This document shows, one piece after another, positions 8,359 to 18,359 of a DNA stretch of 64,000 nt (position 1 is its first letter; each line of letters opens with the position of its first letter). This DNA comes from Lysinibacillus sp. JNUCC-52. Lineage in GTDB: Bacteria > Bacillota > Bacilli > Bacillales_A > Planococcaceae. The position numbers and the translations under genes are program-made. The stretch lies in contig NZ_CP065546.1 of assembly GCF_015999545.1 (NCBI RefSeq), positions 4,558,001 through 4,622,000 of the forward strand. Direction: 5' to 3'. Under the pieces are notes generated by a model. The model searched no databases and had not been told where the DNA came from. It saw only the letters and a program-made list of their open reading frames with translations.

Positions 8359-9341
8359 TGGCAGTTATGTCTTATATTGATGCGATTACATTAGCGATGA
8401 AGGAAGAAATGGAACGGGACGACCGCGTTTTCATCTTAGGGGAAGATGTTGGTCGCAAAGGTGGCGTTTTTAAAGCAACTACGGGTCTTTACGAGCAGTT
8501 TGGTGAGTATCGCGTATTAGATACACCACTTGCTGAAAGTGCCATTGCAGGGGTCGGGATTGGTGCGGCAATGTATGGGATGCGCCCAATTGCTGAAATG
8601 CAGTTTGCAGACTTTATTATGCCAGCTGTGAACCAAATAGTTTCCGAGGCTGCGAAAATCCGTTATCGTTCAAATAATGACTGGACTTGTCCGATTGTCG
8701 TACGTGCTCCTTTCGGTGGAGGAATTCATGGAGCGCTTTATCATTCACAATCGGTTGAGGCTCTTTTTGCTGGAACGCCTGGTTTGAAAATTGTCATTCC
8801 TTCTACACCATATGATGCAAAAGGTTTGTTAAAAGCAGCGATTCGCGATGAAGATCCTGTGTTATTTTTTGAGCATAAGCGAGCATATCGACTAATTAAA
8901 GGAGAAGTCCCATTAGACGATTATACATTACCAATTGGTAAAGCCGACGTTAAGCGTGAAGGTGAAGACGTTACAGTAATAACATATGGTTTAGCTGTTC
9001 ATTTCGCTTTACAAGCAGCAGAGCGATTAGCAGCAGATGGTATTTCAACGCATATTTTAGATTTACGTACTGTGTATCCTCTAGATAAAGAAGCAATCAT
9101 TGAAGCGGCAAGTAAAACAGGCAAAGTTTTACTAATTACTGAAGATAACAAAGAAGGTAGCATTATAAGTGAGGTCGCAGCTATTATTGCTGAGAATTGC
9201 TTGTTTGATCTTGATGCACCTATCCAACGATTAGCTGGTCCAGATGTCCCTGCGATGCCATATGCACCGACAATGGAAAAGTTTTTCATGATTAATCCAG
9301 AAAAAGTAGAACGTGCTTTGCGAGATTTAGCTGCATTTTAA
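8358..9341 (+). CDS. bkdAB: 2-oxoisovalerate dehydrogenase E1 beta subunit
   Basis: A 327-residue transketolase-like E1 beta subunit. The N-terminal pyrimidine-binding region contains GEDVGRKGGVF and TPLAESAIAGVGIG; the C-terminal transketolase domain contains HILDLRTVYPLD. It pairs with the alpha subunit, to which it is coupled by a one-base overlap. Confidence 0.94.
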   Translation: MAVMSYIDAITLAMKEEMERDDRVFILGEDVGRKGGVFKATTGLYEQFGEYRVLDTPLAESAIAGVGIGAAMYGMRPIAEMQFADFIMPAVNQIVSEAAKIRYRSNNDWTCPIVVRAPFGGGIHGALYHSQSVEALFAGTPGLKIVIPSTPYDAKGLLKAAIRDEDPVLFFEHKRAYRLIKGEVPLDDYTLPIGKADVKREGEDVTVITYGLAVHFALQAAERLAADGISTHILDLRTVYPLDKEAIIEAASKTGKVLLITEDNKEGSIISEVAAIIAENCLFDLDAPIQRLAGPDVPAMPYAPTMEKFFMINPEKVERALRDLAAF

Positions 9342-9405
9342 TTACTCAGATGATACTCCTGTATATTAGGAGAAAAATACTTAGTTGTAGTCTCTTTTTG
9401 AAGTA

Positions 9406-9518
9406 AGCGTTAGGGGCGCATACTCAAAATAGCAAAAGCCTCGGGCGGTCGTCACAGATTTTAAACTTGCTTGCTTTGTCAACGCAATATCTTGGCTAAG
9501 GTTACTACCGAGGCGTAA
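9406..9518 (+). repeat. Intergenic repeat, copy B (bkdAB-bkdB gap)
   Basis: Second copy of the element at 7135-7253, with the same ordered blocks (GCGTTAGGGGC, GCCTCGGGCGG, GTCACAGATTTT, AACGCAATATCT, GAGGCGTAA). In this copy GCCTCGG (about 9438) can pair with CCGAGGC (about 9508) to close a loop of about 60 bases. It fills most of the 197-base gap before bkdB. No gene is seen here. Confidence 0.5.
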
Positions 9519-9538
9519 TTGATGGGGGGAATAGGATA

Positions 9539-10873
9539 ATGGCGATTCAAAACATTACGATGCCACAGCTCGGTGAAAGCGTAACAGAAGGTACAATCGA
9601 AAAATGGCTCGTGCAACCAGGTGATACAGTAAAAAAATATGATCCATTAGCAGAAGTTGTGACAGATAAAGTAAATGCAGAAATCCCATCCTCTTTTGAA
9701 GGGGTTATTAAAGAGTTACTTGCTGAGGAAGGGCAAACGTTACCTGTGGGAGCCGTTGTTTGTTCAATCGAAATTGCAGGTGACGGTGAGTTACCTGAAT
9801 CTCAACCTGCGAAAAAATCAACAGTAAGTTCAGCGATTCTCAATGCTGGTATTCAGAAAAAACAAGAGGCGCCAAAGGAAACGACGGTTGCCGTTTCGGC
9901 AGAAAAACCAGTAAGACAGCAAAAAGCGCGTTACTCACCAGCCGTACTTAGACTAGCGCAAGAACATGATATTGCACTTGAGCAAGTAGTTGGGACTGGA
10001 GAGGGTGGTCGTATTACACGAAAAGACCTTCAACAATTAATTGAAGCTGGCAATGTGCCAACGGCTAAAGATGCACCAACTTCTGAGCCAGTTGCCGCTG
10101 TTAGTAACCAACAAGTCACGCCATCTGAACAAGCTGCAAAACCAGTACCATCTGGCCAAGAAACACAAGCTGGTGATATTGAAATACCAGTTACAAACGT
10201 GCGTCGTGCCATTGCTAATAATATGGTGCGTAGTGCTCAAGAAGTACCACATGCTTGGATGATGATGGAAGTGGATGTAACGGATTTAGTTGCGTATCGA
10301 GATAGCATTAAGACAGAATTCAAACAAAAAGAGGGCTTTAATATTACTTACTTTGCATTCTTTGTTAAGGCTGTTGCACAAGCATTAAAAGAGTTCCCAA
10401 TGATGAATTCAATGTGGGCAGGAGATAAAATCATTCAAAAACATGATATAAATATTTCCATTGCCGTAGCAACGGATGATGCACTCTTTGTCCCTGTTAT
10501 AAAACACGCGGATGAAAAGTCCATTAAAGGGATTGCTAAAGAGATTCATGAGCTTGCTCAAAAAGTTCGCGCAGGCAAACTGACGATGGATAATATTAAA
10601 GGCGGTACGTTTACGGTTAATAATACAGGTGCTTTCGGCTCTATGCAGTCAATGGGCATCATTAATTACCCGCAAGCAGCTATTCTTCAAGTGGAAAGTA
10701 TTGTAAAAAAACCTGTTGTTTTACCTGGCGGAATGTTTGCTGCACGCGATATCGTAAATTTATGTTTATCTTTAGATCATCGTATACTAGATGGATTAGT
10801 TTGTGGTAAATTCCTAAATAGAGTAAAAGAAATACTCGAAAATACAAATAAATCTTCGACGTCAGTCTACTGA
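9539..10873 (+). CDS. bkdB: Branched-chain 2-oxo acid dehydrogenase E2 (dihydrolipoyl acyltransferase)
   Basis: A 444-residue E2 core. The lipoyl domain (1-80) has the lipoylation site Lys44 in TDKVNAE. An Ala/Gln/Thr-rich linker is followed by the peripheral subunit-binding domain (about 130-165, RYSPAVLRLAQEH ... GRITRKDL), a second linker to about 215, and the catalytic domain with His414 in SLDHRILDG. It transfers the acyl group to CoA, giving isobutyryl-, isovaleryl- and 2-methylbutyryl-CoA. It ends the cluster and is followed by a strong terminator. Confidence 0.94.
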   Translation: MAIQNITMPQLGESVTEGTIEKWLVQPGDTVKKYDPLAEVVTDKVNAEIPSSFEGVIKELLAEEGQTLPVGAVVCSIEIAGDGELPESQPAKKSTVSSAILNAGIQKKQEAPKETTVAVSAEKPVRQQKARYSPAVLRLAQEHDIALEQVVGTGEGGRITRKDLQQLIEAGNVPTAKDAPTSEPVAAVSNQQVTPSEQAAKPVPSGQETQAGDIEIPVTNVRRAIANNMVRSAQEVPHAWMMMEVDVTDLVAYRDSIKTEFKQKEGFNITYFAFFVKAVAQALKEFPMMNSMWAGDKIIQKHDINISIAVATDDALFVPVIKHADEKSIKGIAKEIHELAQKVRAGKLTMDNIKGGTFTVNNTGAFGSMQSMGIINYPQAAILQVESIVKKPVVLPGGMFAARDIVNLCLSLDHRILDGLVCGKFLNRVKEILENTNKSSTSVY

Positions 10874-10880
10874 TGATTTG

Positions 10881-10918
10881 TCGGAAACCTGTTGTATAAC
10901 GGTTTCCGATTTTTTTTT
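10881..10918 (+). terminator. Intrinsic terminator of the bkd cluster
   Basis: A 9-bp perfect stem TCGGAAACC / GGTTTCCGA with an 11-base loop, followed by nine T residues. Confidence 0.9.
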
Positions 10919-10993
10919 GCTTTTCGAGTAGCAAATTGTCATGTAGAATAACAAATAGAAACTACTAAGGGGGGAAGCTGATTAAGCGTCCGC

Positions 10994-12697
10994 ATGTCAA
11001 ACAACATGAAAAATATTGAATTTGAAAAGCCGTCCTATTCAGAATGGCAAGATGCAGCAATCAAAGCTTTAAAAGGGAAACCATTCGAGTCTCTTTTAAC
11101 GAAAACAAGTGAGGGTGTTACGTTAGAACCGCTTTACACGCAAGAAAGTTTAGTAGCCAAACTAGGTGATGAGCTAGATCAACAAGTTGCCACAATCCGT
11201 TCCCTACAAAATGGCGAAGTATTTCGTGTGGCACAGCAAGTTTATGCTGAAACAAGTGAAGCATTCTTCGCGCAGCTTGATGATAGCTTAGCTCGTGGCA
11301 ATGAGGTAGTGACAGTTGATAGTCGTGTAAGCTTTGAATGGACTGAAGAAATATTGGCACAACTAGCTACATATTTCTCTGAATATTCGTTTAAAATGAC
11401 GGTAAAAAATGAAAATGACCCTTTACTGGCAGTATTCAACAACATACCAACTGAACAACGACAAGATGTAAACGGCTTCATTATTTCTAACAATCCAATT
11501 AAGCTTGTAGGATTGCCAAATGTACGTACGTTAAGTGCAGATACAGTGTCTTTCCATAATGAGGGTGCTAATGCTGTGCAAGAATTAGCATATGCACTTG
11601 CAATTGCGGCTAAATATGCAGAGCAAGAAGAAAGCTTTGAAGCTTTTGCACAAAAATTTTATGTTTCATTTGCCCTTGATACGCAATTCTTTACAGAAAT
11701 CGCTAAACTACGTGCTTTTAAAGTACTTTGGAAAGCGTTCTCATCAGCTTATGGTGTGACAGAAAATGTAAAAGTTCCAACACTTGCTGAAACTTCGCTT
11801 CGAAGCTTCTCTAAATTGGATGTTTACGTAAATTTACTTCGCGCTGCAAATGAAGCGCTTTCTGGATTAATTGGCGGTGCGGATGTCTTTACAGTTCACC
11901 CACATGATGCATTAACGAAACCGACAGAGCAATCTGTACGTATAGCGCGCAATGTATCTCTAGTATTAAAAGAAGAAACAAATGTGTTAAAAATAACAGA
12001 TCCTGCGGGTGGTTCATACTTCATTGAATCATTAACAGCTGACTTCGTAAAAGAAGCATGGACATTATTTTTAGAAATTGAGGCTGCTGGTGGTATAGAT
12101 GCTTATACAGCTTCGGGGAAATTAGCTGAAGCGTTAGAAGCATCTTATCAAGCACGCATTAAAGCTGCACAAACACGCAAACAATCAGTTATCGGAACAA
12201 ATATTTATGCAAATCCTGCAGATGTACTTGATAGCGAAACAAACCCACTATTTGCAAATATTAAGCGAATTACGATACCGTTCGAGCAACTGCGTTTACA
12301 AATGACTGCTGCCAATGTGAAAACTGGCATCTTAGCATTAGGCTCACTAAAAAGTTCTAAACCTCGTGCTGATTTTGTATCTGGTTTCTTAAATACTGTT
12401 GGTCTTGTACCCGAAAAAAGCGAACCAGCTGTAACAGCTAAGGAAGCACTTGCCTGGTTAGAAGCTACAGACGCAAAATATGTAGTTATCGCAGGTAATG
12501 ATGATGCTACAAAAGAAATGGTTCCCGCAATTTTAGCTGAAAAACCAGCACACGTGATTGTAGACATTGCAGGTAAATTTAAAGACGAAGAAGAAGCTTG
12601 GTTAGCAAATGGCTTAAACGGCTTTATTTTCGCAGGACAGAACATCATTGAAAAATTAAATTCGGTGTTCGCTAGCATGAAGGAGGTCCAACGATGA
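10994..12697 (+). CDS. mutA: Methylmalonyl-CoA mutase small (non-catalytic) subunit
   Basis: A 567-residue homologue of the large subunit. It has the TIM-barrel substrate domain and a shortened C-terminal flavodoxin-like domain in which the B12-ligating DxHxxG motif is absent, as usual for the small subunit. It forms a heterodimer with MutB, which overlaps its stop by four bases (ATGA). The only purine-rich stretch upstream (AAGGGGGGAAG at 10967-10977) lies about 17 bases before the ATG at 10994, and a TGA at 10979-10981 excludes a longer form. The start may thus be the ATG at 10994 or 11006. Confidence 0.92.
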   Translation: MSNNMKNIEFEKPSYSEWQDAAIKALKGKPFESLLTKTSEGVTLEPLYTQESLVAKLGDELDQQVATIRSLQNGEVFRVAQQVYAETSEAFFAQLDDSLARGNEVVTVDSRVSFEWTEEILAQLATYFSEYSFKMTVKNENDPLLAVFNNIPTEQRQDVNGFIISNNPIKLVGLPNVRTLSADTVSFHNEGANAVQELAYALAIAAKYAEQEESFEAFAQKFYVSFALDTQFFTEIAKLRAFKVLWKAFSSAYGVTENVKVPTLAETSLRSFSKLDVYVNLLRAANEALSGLIGGADVFTVHPHDALTKPTEQSVRIARNVSLVLKEETNVLKITDPAGGSYFIESLTADFVKEAWTLFLEIEAAGGIDAYTASGKLAEALEASYQARIKAAQTRKQSVIGTNIYANPADVLDSETNPLFANIKRITIPFEQLRLQMTAANVKTGILALGSLKSSKPRADFVSGFLNTVGLVPEKSEPAVTAKEALAWLEATDAKYVVIAGNDDATKEMVPAILAEKPAHVIVDIAGKFKDEEEAWLANGLNGFIFAGQNIIEKLNSVFASMKEVQR

Positions 12698-14847
12698 GCA
12701 AGCCAAATTTTAGTGCAATTGAAATCGAAAAAGTATTAACAGCAGAAGCTCCTGCGGCTTCAGACGACAAATTCATGACAAATGAAGGTATTGAAATTAA
12801 AGATATTTATACAAAAGATGATATTAAAGATGTAAAACACTTAGATGATGTTGCAGGTATTGCGCCAAATACACGCGGGCCATACCCTACTATGTATGTC
12901 GCTCGTCCTTGGACAGTTCGTCAATATGCAGGTTTCTCCACTGCAGAAGAATCCAATGCATTTTACAAACGTAACCTTGCAATGGGGCAAAAAGGTCTTT
13001 CAGTAGCCTTTGACTTAGCAACTCACCGTGGATATGATTCGGATCACCCACGTGTAACAGGTGATGTTGGTAAAGCAGGGGTAGCAATTGATTCAGTAGA
13101 AGATATGAAAATTTTATTCGATCAAATTCCTTTAGATCAAATGTCTGTGTCAATGACGATGAATGGTGCCGTACTTCCGATACTCGCATTCTATATCGTT
13201 GCTGCTGAAGAACAAGGTGTTACTCCAGAACAGCTTGCAGGGACAATCCAAAATGATATTTTAAAAGAATATATGGTACGTAACACGTATATTTACCCAC
13301 CAGCAATGTCGATGAAAATTATTGCAGATATTTTTGAATTTACAGCTAAGTTTATGCCTAAATTTAACTCTATTTCGATCTCAGGCTATCATATTCAAGA
13401 AGCGGGTGCTACAAATGACATCGAGCTTGCGTATACATTAGCGGACGGTCTTGAATATGTTCGGACTGGTTTAAAAGCTGGTATTGATATTGATGCCTTT
13501 GCACCACGTTTATCATTCTTCTGGGCTATCGGGATGAACTATTATATGGAAGTTGCGAAAATGCGAGCTGCTCGTCGTATTTGGGCACAAATGATGTCTA
13601 CGTTCAATCCAAAAAATCCAAAGACATTGGCATTACGTACACACTCACAAACATCTGGATGGTCTTTAACAGAGCAAGATCCATTCAATAATGTAACGCG
13701 TACATTAATTGAGGCGAATGCTTCATCTATGGGCCATACGCAATCTCTTCATACGAATGCACTAGACGAAGCAATTGCATTACCAACAGATTTCTCTGCA
13801 CGTATTGCACGTAATACGCAACTATTCCTACAAGAAGAAACGGCTATGACAAAAGTGATTGACCCTTGGGGTGGCTCATATTATGTTGAGAAATTAACAG
13901 ATGAAATCACAAAGTCTGCATGGGCGTTAATCGAAGAAATCGAAGAACTTGGTGGTATGGCAAAAGCAATCGAAACTGGCCTACCAAAAATGAAGGTTGA
14001 AGAAGCTGCGGCTAAACGTCAGGCGAAAATCGATTCTAAATCTGAAACGATTGTAGGCGTGAACAAATATCGTCTAGAAAAAGAAGAACCAATCGATATT
14101 CTTGATATCGACAACACACTTGTGCGTCAAAAACAAATTGAGCGTTTAGATGCCATGAAAGCTTCTCGTGATGAGGCAGAGGTTCAAAAACATCTTGCTC
14201 GCTTAACGAAAGCAGCACAAGATGGTGAAGAAAACTTACTTTCAATAGCAGTAGACGCTGCACGTGCTCGTGCATCGCTGGGAGAAATCTCTGACGCTAT
14301 CGAGGTAGTATCTGGTCGTCATAAAGCAATCATTCGCTCTATCTCAGGTGTTTATTCTGCAAACTTCTCGGATGAAGAGCAAATTACAGAAGTAAAAAAT
14401 ATGACAGATGAGTTCCTTGAAAATGAAGGTCGTCGCCCACGTATTTTAGTAGCTAAAATGGGACAAGACGGGCATGATCGCGGTGCTAAAGTAATTGCAA
14501 CAGGCTACGCTGACTTAGGCTTCGATGTCGATATTTCACCACTATTCATGACACCAGAAGAAACGGCGCAAATGGCTGTTGAAAATGACGTACATTGTAT
14601 TGGTGTATCATCACTCGCAGCAGGACACAAAACTCTTGTGCCAGCGTTAGTTTCTGAACTGACAAAGTTGGGCCGTGAAGATATTATCATTATCGTTGGC
14701 GGCGTTATTCCAGCACAAGATTATGAATTCCTTTATGAAGCAGGGGCAGTGGCAATCTTTGGACCTGGTACAGTTATACCAGTTTCTGCAATTAAAATTA
14801 TTGAGGAAATTTATAAACGTTTAGGTTACGAGGAAGTGTCTAAATAA
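12694..14847 (+). CDS. mutB: Methylmalonyl-CoA mutase large (catalytic) subunit
   Basis: A 717-residue adenosylcobalamin enzyme that interconverts (R)-methylmalonyl-CoA and succinyl-CoA. The N-terminal TIM barrel carries typical stretches ([33 protein letters not shown]). The C-terminal cobalamin domain has the DxHxxG motif with Asp592, the lower-ligand His594 and Gly597. An AGGAGG lies before the ATG. It is coupled to mutA and meaB. The cofactor route is encoded at the other end of this window. Confidence 0.96.
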   Translation: MSKPNFSAIEIEKVLTAEAPAASDDKFMTNEGIEIKDIYTKDDIKDVKHLDDVAGIAPNTRGPYPTMYVARPWTVRQYAGFSTAEESNAFYKRNLAMGQKGLSVAFDLATHRGYDSDHPRVTGDVGKAGVAIDSVEDMKILFDQIPLDQMSVSMTMNGAVLPILAFYIVAAEEQGVTPEQLAGTIQNDILKEYMVRNTYIYPPAMSMKIIADIFEFTAKFMPKFNSISISGYHIQEAGATNDIELAYTLADGLEYVRTGLKAGIDIDAFAPRLSFFWAIGMNYYMEVAKMRAARRIWAQMMSTFNPKNPKTLALRTHSQTSGWSLTEQDPFNNVTRTLIEANASSMGHTQSLHTNALDEAIALPTDFSARIARNTQLFLQEETAMTKVIDPWGGSYYVEKLTDEITKSAWALIEEIEELGGMAKAIETGLPKMKVEEAAAKRQAKIDSKSETIVGVNKYRLEKEEPIDILDIDNTLVRQKQIERLDAMKASRDEAEVQKHLARLTKAAQDGEENLLSIAVDAARARASLGEISDAIEVVSGRHKAIIRSISGVYSANFSDEEQITEVKNMTDEFLENEGRRPRILVAKMGQDGHDRGAKVIATGYADLGFDVDISPLFMTPEETAQMAVENDVHCIGVSSLAAGHKTLVPALVSELTKLGREDIIIIVGGVIPAQDYEFLYEAGAVAIFGPGTVIPVSAIKIIEEIYKRLGYEEVSK

Positions 14848-15944
14848 TGGACAAAAACAAAGAGATGCAGGAAAGTGCTCTATTTGTCATGGATGGCGTG
14901 GAGGCATCTCACGATGGTATGCAATATGGTGTACCAAAAAAATTCCGAAAGAAAAAAGCTGACAAACTTGATATCCAAGAGCTTGCACGAAATGTCCGTG
15001 CAGGCTCGCGTGTACAATTGTCTAAAGCTATTACACTCATTGAAAGCTCAAATATGACTCATAAAGTACAGGCGCAAGAGCTATTACAGGAGCTTTTACC
15101 GCATACAGGCAACAGCGTCCGTATTGGTATTACGGGAGTACCAGGCGCAGGGAAAAGCTCTTTCATTGAAGCTTTCGGAACGATGTTATGTGAGATGGGT
15201 AAAAAAGTAGCAGTACTTGCAATAGACCCGAGTTCTTCGTTATCGGGGGGCAGTATTTTAGGCGATAAAACACGCATGGAAGAACTAGTGAAAAAGCCGA
15301 ATGCGTTCGTTCGCCCGTCACCGTCTGCTGGTACCCTAGGGGGTGTTCATAAGAAGACGCGTGAAACGATGCTTGTCTGTGAAGCGGCTGGGTATGATGT
15401 GATTTTGATTGAGACGGTTGGTGTTGGTCAAAGTGAAACATATGTCCGAGGAATGGTTGATTTCTTCTTATTGTTAGTATTGACGGGTGCAGGAGATGAA
15501 CTGCAGGGCATGAAAAAGGGCATTATGGAATTAGCAGATGCCATTGTTGTGCATAAGGCTGATGGTGATAATGTGCGACTAGCGAAAAAAACCGTTTCCG
15601 AATATAAGCAAATATTGCATTTCCTTCAACCCGCAACGCCAGGATGGATGTCTACTGCTATGCCAGTTAGTTCGTGGGAAAAAAAAGGACTCGATAAAGT
15701 ATGGAATACGATCGGTGATTTTAGACAAACGGTGGAAGCGAATAATTACTGGTCCATTCGCCGTCAAAATCAAACGAAAGATTGGTTCCAATCCATGATT
15801 ACAGATCATCTAATTGATGCATTTTATGGGGATCCAAACCGTAAAGAACAAGTACAGTTACTAGAGCGCCAAATTCTTAATGGACAATTGACAGTAACGC
15901 AAGGTGTAGATCGTTTATTTAGCGATGAGCAAACACAGAAATAA
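14847..15944 (+). CDS. meaB: MeaB-type GTPase, methylmalonyl-CoA mutase chaperone
   Basis: A 365-residue G3E-family GTPase. P-loop GVPGAGKSS at about residue 97-105; Mg/switch region with IDPSSSLSGGSILGDKTRM and ETVGVGQSE; base-specificity motif HKADGDN. MeaB proteins gate the loading of intact adenosylcobalamin into the mutase and protect it from inactivation. The one-base overlap with mutB (TAATG) places it in the same transcript. Confidence 0.93.
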   Translation: MDKNKEMQESALFVMDGVEASHDGMQYGVPKKFRKKKADKLDIQELARNVRAGSRVQLSKAITLIESSNMTHKVQAQELLQELLPHTGNSVRIGITGVPGAGKSSFIEAFGTMLCEMGKKVAVLAIDPSSSLSGGSILGDKTRMEELVKKPNAFVRPSPSAGTLGGVHKKTRETMLVCEAAGYDVILIETVGVGQSETYVRGMVDFFLLLVLTGAGDELQGMKKGIMELADAIVVHKADGDNVRLAKKTVSEYKQILHFLQPATPGWMSTAMPVSSWEKKGLDKVWNTIGDFRQTVEANNYWSIRRQNQTKDWFQSMITDHLIDAFYGDPNRKEQVQLLERQILNGQLTVTQGVDRLFSDEQTQK

Positions 15945-16073
15945 TGTACGCTTTTATATGAGCATGTAGGTGCACAAAATCGTCACTTACTGCTATGATA
16001 GGAGATGTATGAGTGCTATCTAAAGCATCTAAAGCTTAAAGACAAGCGCGAAATTGAAAGGAGCTATCGCTTT

Positions 16074-16514
16074 ATGAATATGGATTACGATTTATTTATG
16101 CAAGAAATTTTAAAAACAGCACGTGCTGAAATTGAAACTGCAGGTTATGAGCAATTACGCACACCTGAAGCTGTTGAAGAGGCGTTTGCTCGTCCTGGTA
16201 CAACATTAGTCATGGTAAATTCAGTATGCGGCTGTGCGGGAGGTATTGCTCGACCAGCAGCAGCACAATGCGTGCATTACGATAAACGACCAGATCATTT
16301 AGTTACTGTATTTGCAGGTCAAGATAAAGAAGCAACAGCAGCTGCTCGTTATCACTTCGGTGAAGACCACCTACCATCTTCTCCATCATTTGTACTTTTA
16401 AAAGATGGACAAGTTGTAGCAGAAGTTGGCCGCTATGAAATTGAAGGGCATGATCCGATGTCGGTCGTGACAAACTTACAAGCAAATTTTGAAGAATATT
16501 GTGAAGAGCTTTAA
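16074..16514 (+). CDS. brxB: Bacilliredoxin BrxB (YqiW)
   Basis: A 146-residue thioredoxin-fold protein of the YphP/YqiW family with the family's CGC active site at Cys52-Gly53-Cys54. Bacilliredoxins remove bacillithiol from S-bacillithiolated proteins in the cytosol. The start at 16074 ([12 protein letters not shown]) has AAAGGAG at proper distance; the upstream in-frame ATG at 16005 would add 23 unlikely residues. B. subtilis yqiW lies at the same place, between the bkd genes and yqjA. Confidence 0.9.
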   Translation: MNMDYDLFMQEILKTARAEIETAGYEQLRTPEAVEEAFARPGTTLVMVNSVCGCAGGIARPAAAQCVHYDKRPDHLVTVFAGQDKEATAAARYHFGEDHLPSSPSFVLLKDGQVVAEVGRYEIEGHDPMSVVTNLQANFEEYCEEL

Positions 16515-16566
16515 TATTTTTCAATATCTATGTAAGGCAAGATTAAATAGGGCTTAGCTATTATTC

Positions 16567-16607
16567 ATTTGACTAGAGTGACATGTGCACTTTAGTCAAA
16601 TCCTTTT
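16567..16607 (+). terminator. Intrinsic terminator after brxB
   Basis: A 14-bp stem (ATTTGACTAGAGTG with CACTTTAGTCAAAT, one wobble pair) and a short loop, followed by CCTTTT. Confidence 0.75.
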
Positions 16608-16726
16608 GGAATTTTTGTAATATTGGCTAAATAAAAGTCTTGCTGATTAAAAAGTTTTACTAGATAAGAAAAGCTTCTAATGAATAATTATTCGTTATGA
16701 AAGTTGCAGGATGGGAGGCAGTCGAC

Positions 16727-17704
16727 TTGAAGAAATTTTCAATCGGCTATCGTACATTAAAAACAGCAATCGGTGCAGCTATTGCCATAGCGATTGCGCA
16801 GTATTTTGAATTGGCTTCTTATGCTTCAGCTGGTATTCTAACGATCCTATGTGTGCAGCCAACAAAGAAAAAATCGCTTCATGCTGCTTATACCCGCTTT
16901 GTCGCAAGCATAGTTGGTATGCTGTATGCATTTTTAAGCTTTGAGCTATTTTCTTATCACCCGCTAACATTGGCAGGTATGCTTGTATTGTTTATCCCGA
17001 CAATTGTGTCGTTAAAGGTAGCAGATGGTTTCGTCTCTAGTGCGGTTATAATTATGCATATATACGCTGCAAAGGGCTTTACGTTAGCTCTTGTTTATAA
17101 TGAATTTGCTTTAATGGCTATCGGGTATGGTACGGGAATAGCGATAAATATGTATATGCCAGATATTCAAAAGGAATTAAATTACTATAGAGTTAAAATA
17201 GAGGAGCTGTACAAAAAGATTTTTTTAGAAATTGCCAGCTATTTAAGACAAGGCGATACATTATGGGATGGGCAGGAAATTATTCAAGCTATTAAAACGT
17301 TGAATGATGCAAAATCATTAGCTTTTAAAGATGTTGAAAATCATTTTACACGAAGACAAAATGATTATTATCTTTACTTCGATATGCGTGAACAGCAGCT
17401 TGAAATAATTGAACGAGTACTCCCTAAAATAACTGCCCTACCTGTTATAGTACAAGAGGCGGAAATCGTTGCGGACTTCCTACAAGACCTTGGTGAGCAT
17501 GTCCATTCAGGAAATACTGCAGGTCATTTTAGGGAGAAATTAGAGCTAGCAAAGAGAGATTTTGCCGAATTACCTTTACCGACAAATCATCAAGAGTTTA
17601 TTGCTCAGGCTGCGCTTTATCAATTCATTGAAGAAATGGATCGTTATTTAGAGATAAAGCAATCATATAAGGGCTTAAAGGTCAAAGGAAAGCGCCCACA
17701 GTAA
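16727..17704 (+). CDS. yqjA: Aromatic-acid-exporter-like membrane protein (YqjA)
   Basis: A 325-residue protein of the ArAE_1/FUSC type. Four to six hydrophobic segments occupy about residues 10-135. A long soluble helical C-terminal domain (about 145-320) follows, rich in charged residues. The start is taken as the TTG at 16727 (MKKFSIGYRTLKTAIG) because GGGAGG lies eight bases upstream; the ATG at 16697 has no site. The family includes exporters of aromatic carboxylic acids, but the substrate of this one is not known. It occupies the yqjA position of the B. subtilis order. Confidence 0.8.
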   Translation: MKKFSIGYRTLKTAIGAAIAIAIAQYFELASYASAGILTILCVQPTKKKSLHAAYTRFVASIVGMLYAFLSFELFSYHPLTLAGMLVLFIPTIVSLKVADGFVSSAVIIMHIYAAKGFTLALVYNEFALMAIGYGTGIAINMYMPDIQKELNYYRVKIEELYKKIFLEIASYLRQGDTLWDGQEIIQAIKTLNDAKSLAFKDVENHFTRRQNDYYLYFDMREQQLEIIERVLPKITALPVIVQEAEIVADFLQDLGEHVHSGNTAGHFREKLELAKRDFAELPLPTNHQEFIAQAALYQFIEEMDRYLEIKQSYKGLKVKGKRPQ

Positions 17705-17715
17705 TGTGGACGCTT
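17690..17715. terminator. Hairpin between convergent yqjA and the Prli42-like gene
   Basis: AAGCGCCCAC at 17690-17699 pairs with GTGGACGCTT at 17706-17715, with one mismatch and a 6-base loop. The left arm lies in the last codons of yqjA. Confidence 0.5.
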
Positions 17716-17724
17716 CGCACTTTC

Positions 17725-17820
17725 TTAAACTAGCATCGATAAACCAAATGCAAGAGATGAGATTACCATAATGGCAATCATAGCATAAACTACGATTTTC
17801 TGAAATTTTTTATTACTCAT
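17725..17820 (-). CDS. Prli42-like mini membrane protein (stressosome-associated)
   Basis: A 31-residue peptide, MSNKKFQKIVVYAMIAIM at its start, with a lysine-rich N-terminus and a single transmembrane helix to the end. Length and layout match Prli42, the membrane miniprotein shown in Listeria to anchor the stressosome; members occur across Firmicutes. AAGGAG lies 11 bases before the ATG, slightly far. It lies convergent to yqjA. The assignment rests on length, topology and the MxNKK start, not on an alignment. Confidence 0.72.
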   Translation of the reverse strand: MSNKKFQKIVVYAMIAIMVISSLAFGLSMLV

Positions 17821-17945
17821 ATGCTCGTTCGCTCCTTCTTTTCTTATAAATAGTTTAGCAAATCTGAAAAATTTCTCAAGTAGTAGAGTTTTGACAAAAA
17901 AATCTGTAAAATAGGGTATGTACCATAACAGAAGGAGATGTCACC

Positions 17946-18359
17946 ATGGAGAAAGTAGACCATATTGGGATTGCAGTGCGCGATCTTGATGAACGCATTA
18001 CATATTATACAGAAACTTTAGGTTTAAAGTTACTGAAAGTAGAAGAGGTTGAATCTCAGCAAGTCCGTGTTGCATTTATCGACGCTGGCAACGTGAAACT
18101 AGAATTACTAGAACCGATGAGCGAAAAAAGTACGATTCACGGATTTATCGAGAAACGTGGCGAAGGCATTCACCATGTAGCATTCGGTGTAACAGGTATT
18201 CGTGAGCGTATGGCGGAACTTCGTGATAAAGGCGTGCGCCTCTTATCAGAAGAGCCAGGGCCAGGTGCTGGTGGTGCAGAGGTTGCTTTCTTGCATCCTA
18301 AATCATCTTTCGGTGTGCTATATGAATTATGTGATAAAAGCGGAAAAGGGGAAAAGTGA
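17946..18359 (+). CDS. mce: Methylmalonyl-CoA epimerase
   Basis: A 137-residue vicinal-oxygen-chelate protein with the two beta-alpha-beta-beta-beta modules of the family. Metal ligands are suggested by His in VDHIGIAV, His in GEGIHHVAFG, and a C-terminal Glu in LYELCDK. It converts (S)- to (R)-methylmalonyl-CoA, linking the carboxylase encoded next to it with the mutase encoded upstream. GAAGGAG precedes the ATG. It overlaps the carboxylase gene by four bases (GTGA). It corresponds to B. subtilis yqjC. Confidence 0.92.
   Translation: MEKVDHIGIAVRDLDERITYYTETLGLKLLKVEEVESQQVRVAFIDAGNVKLELLEPMSEKSTIHGFIEKRGEGIHHVAFGVTGIRERMAELRDKGVRLLSEEPGPGAGGAEVAFLHPKSSFGVLYELCDKSGKGEK

Noticed and set aside
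7135..9518. Resemblance of GTTAGGGGC and GCCTCGGGCGG blocks to integron attC sites
   Set aside because: There is no integrase, no cassette structure and no proper pair of core sites; the resemblance is limited to a few bases.
16009..16023. Four-codon leader peptide ORF between meaB and brxB with a GGAG before it
   Set aside because: Too short to judge; no regulatory hairpin pair behind it.
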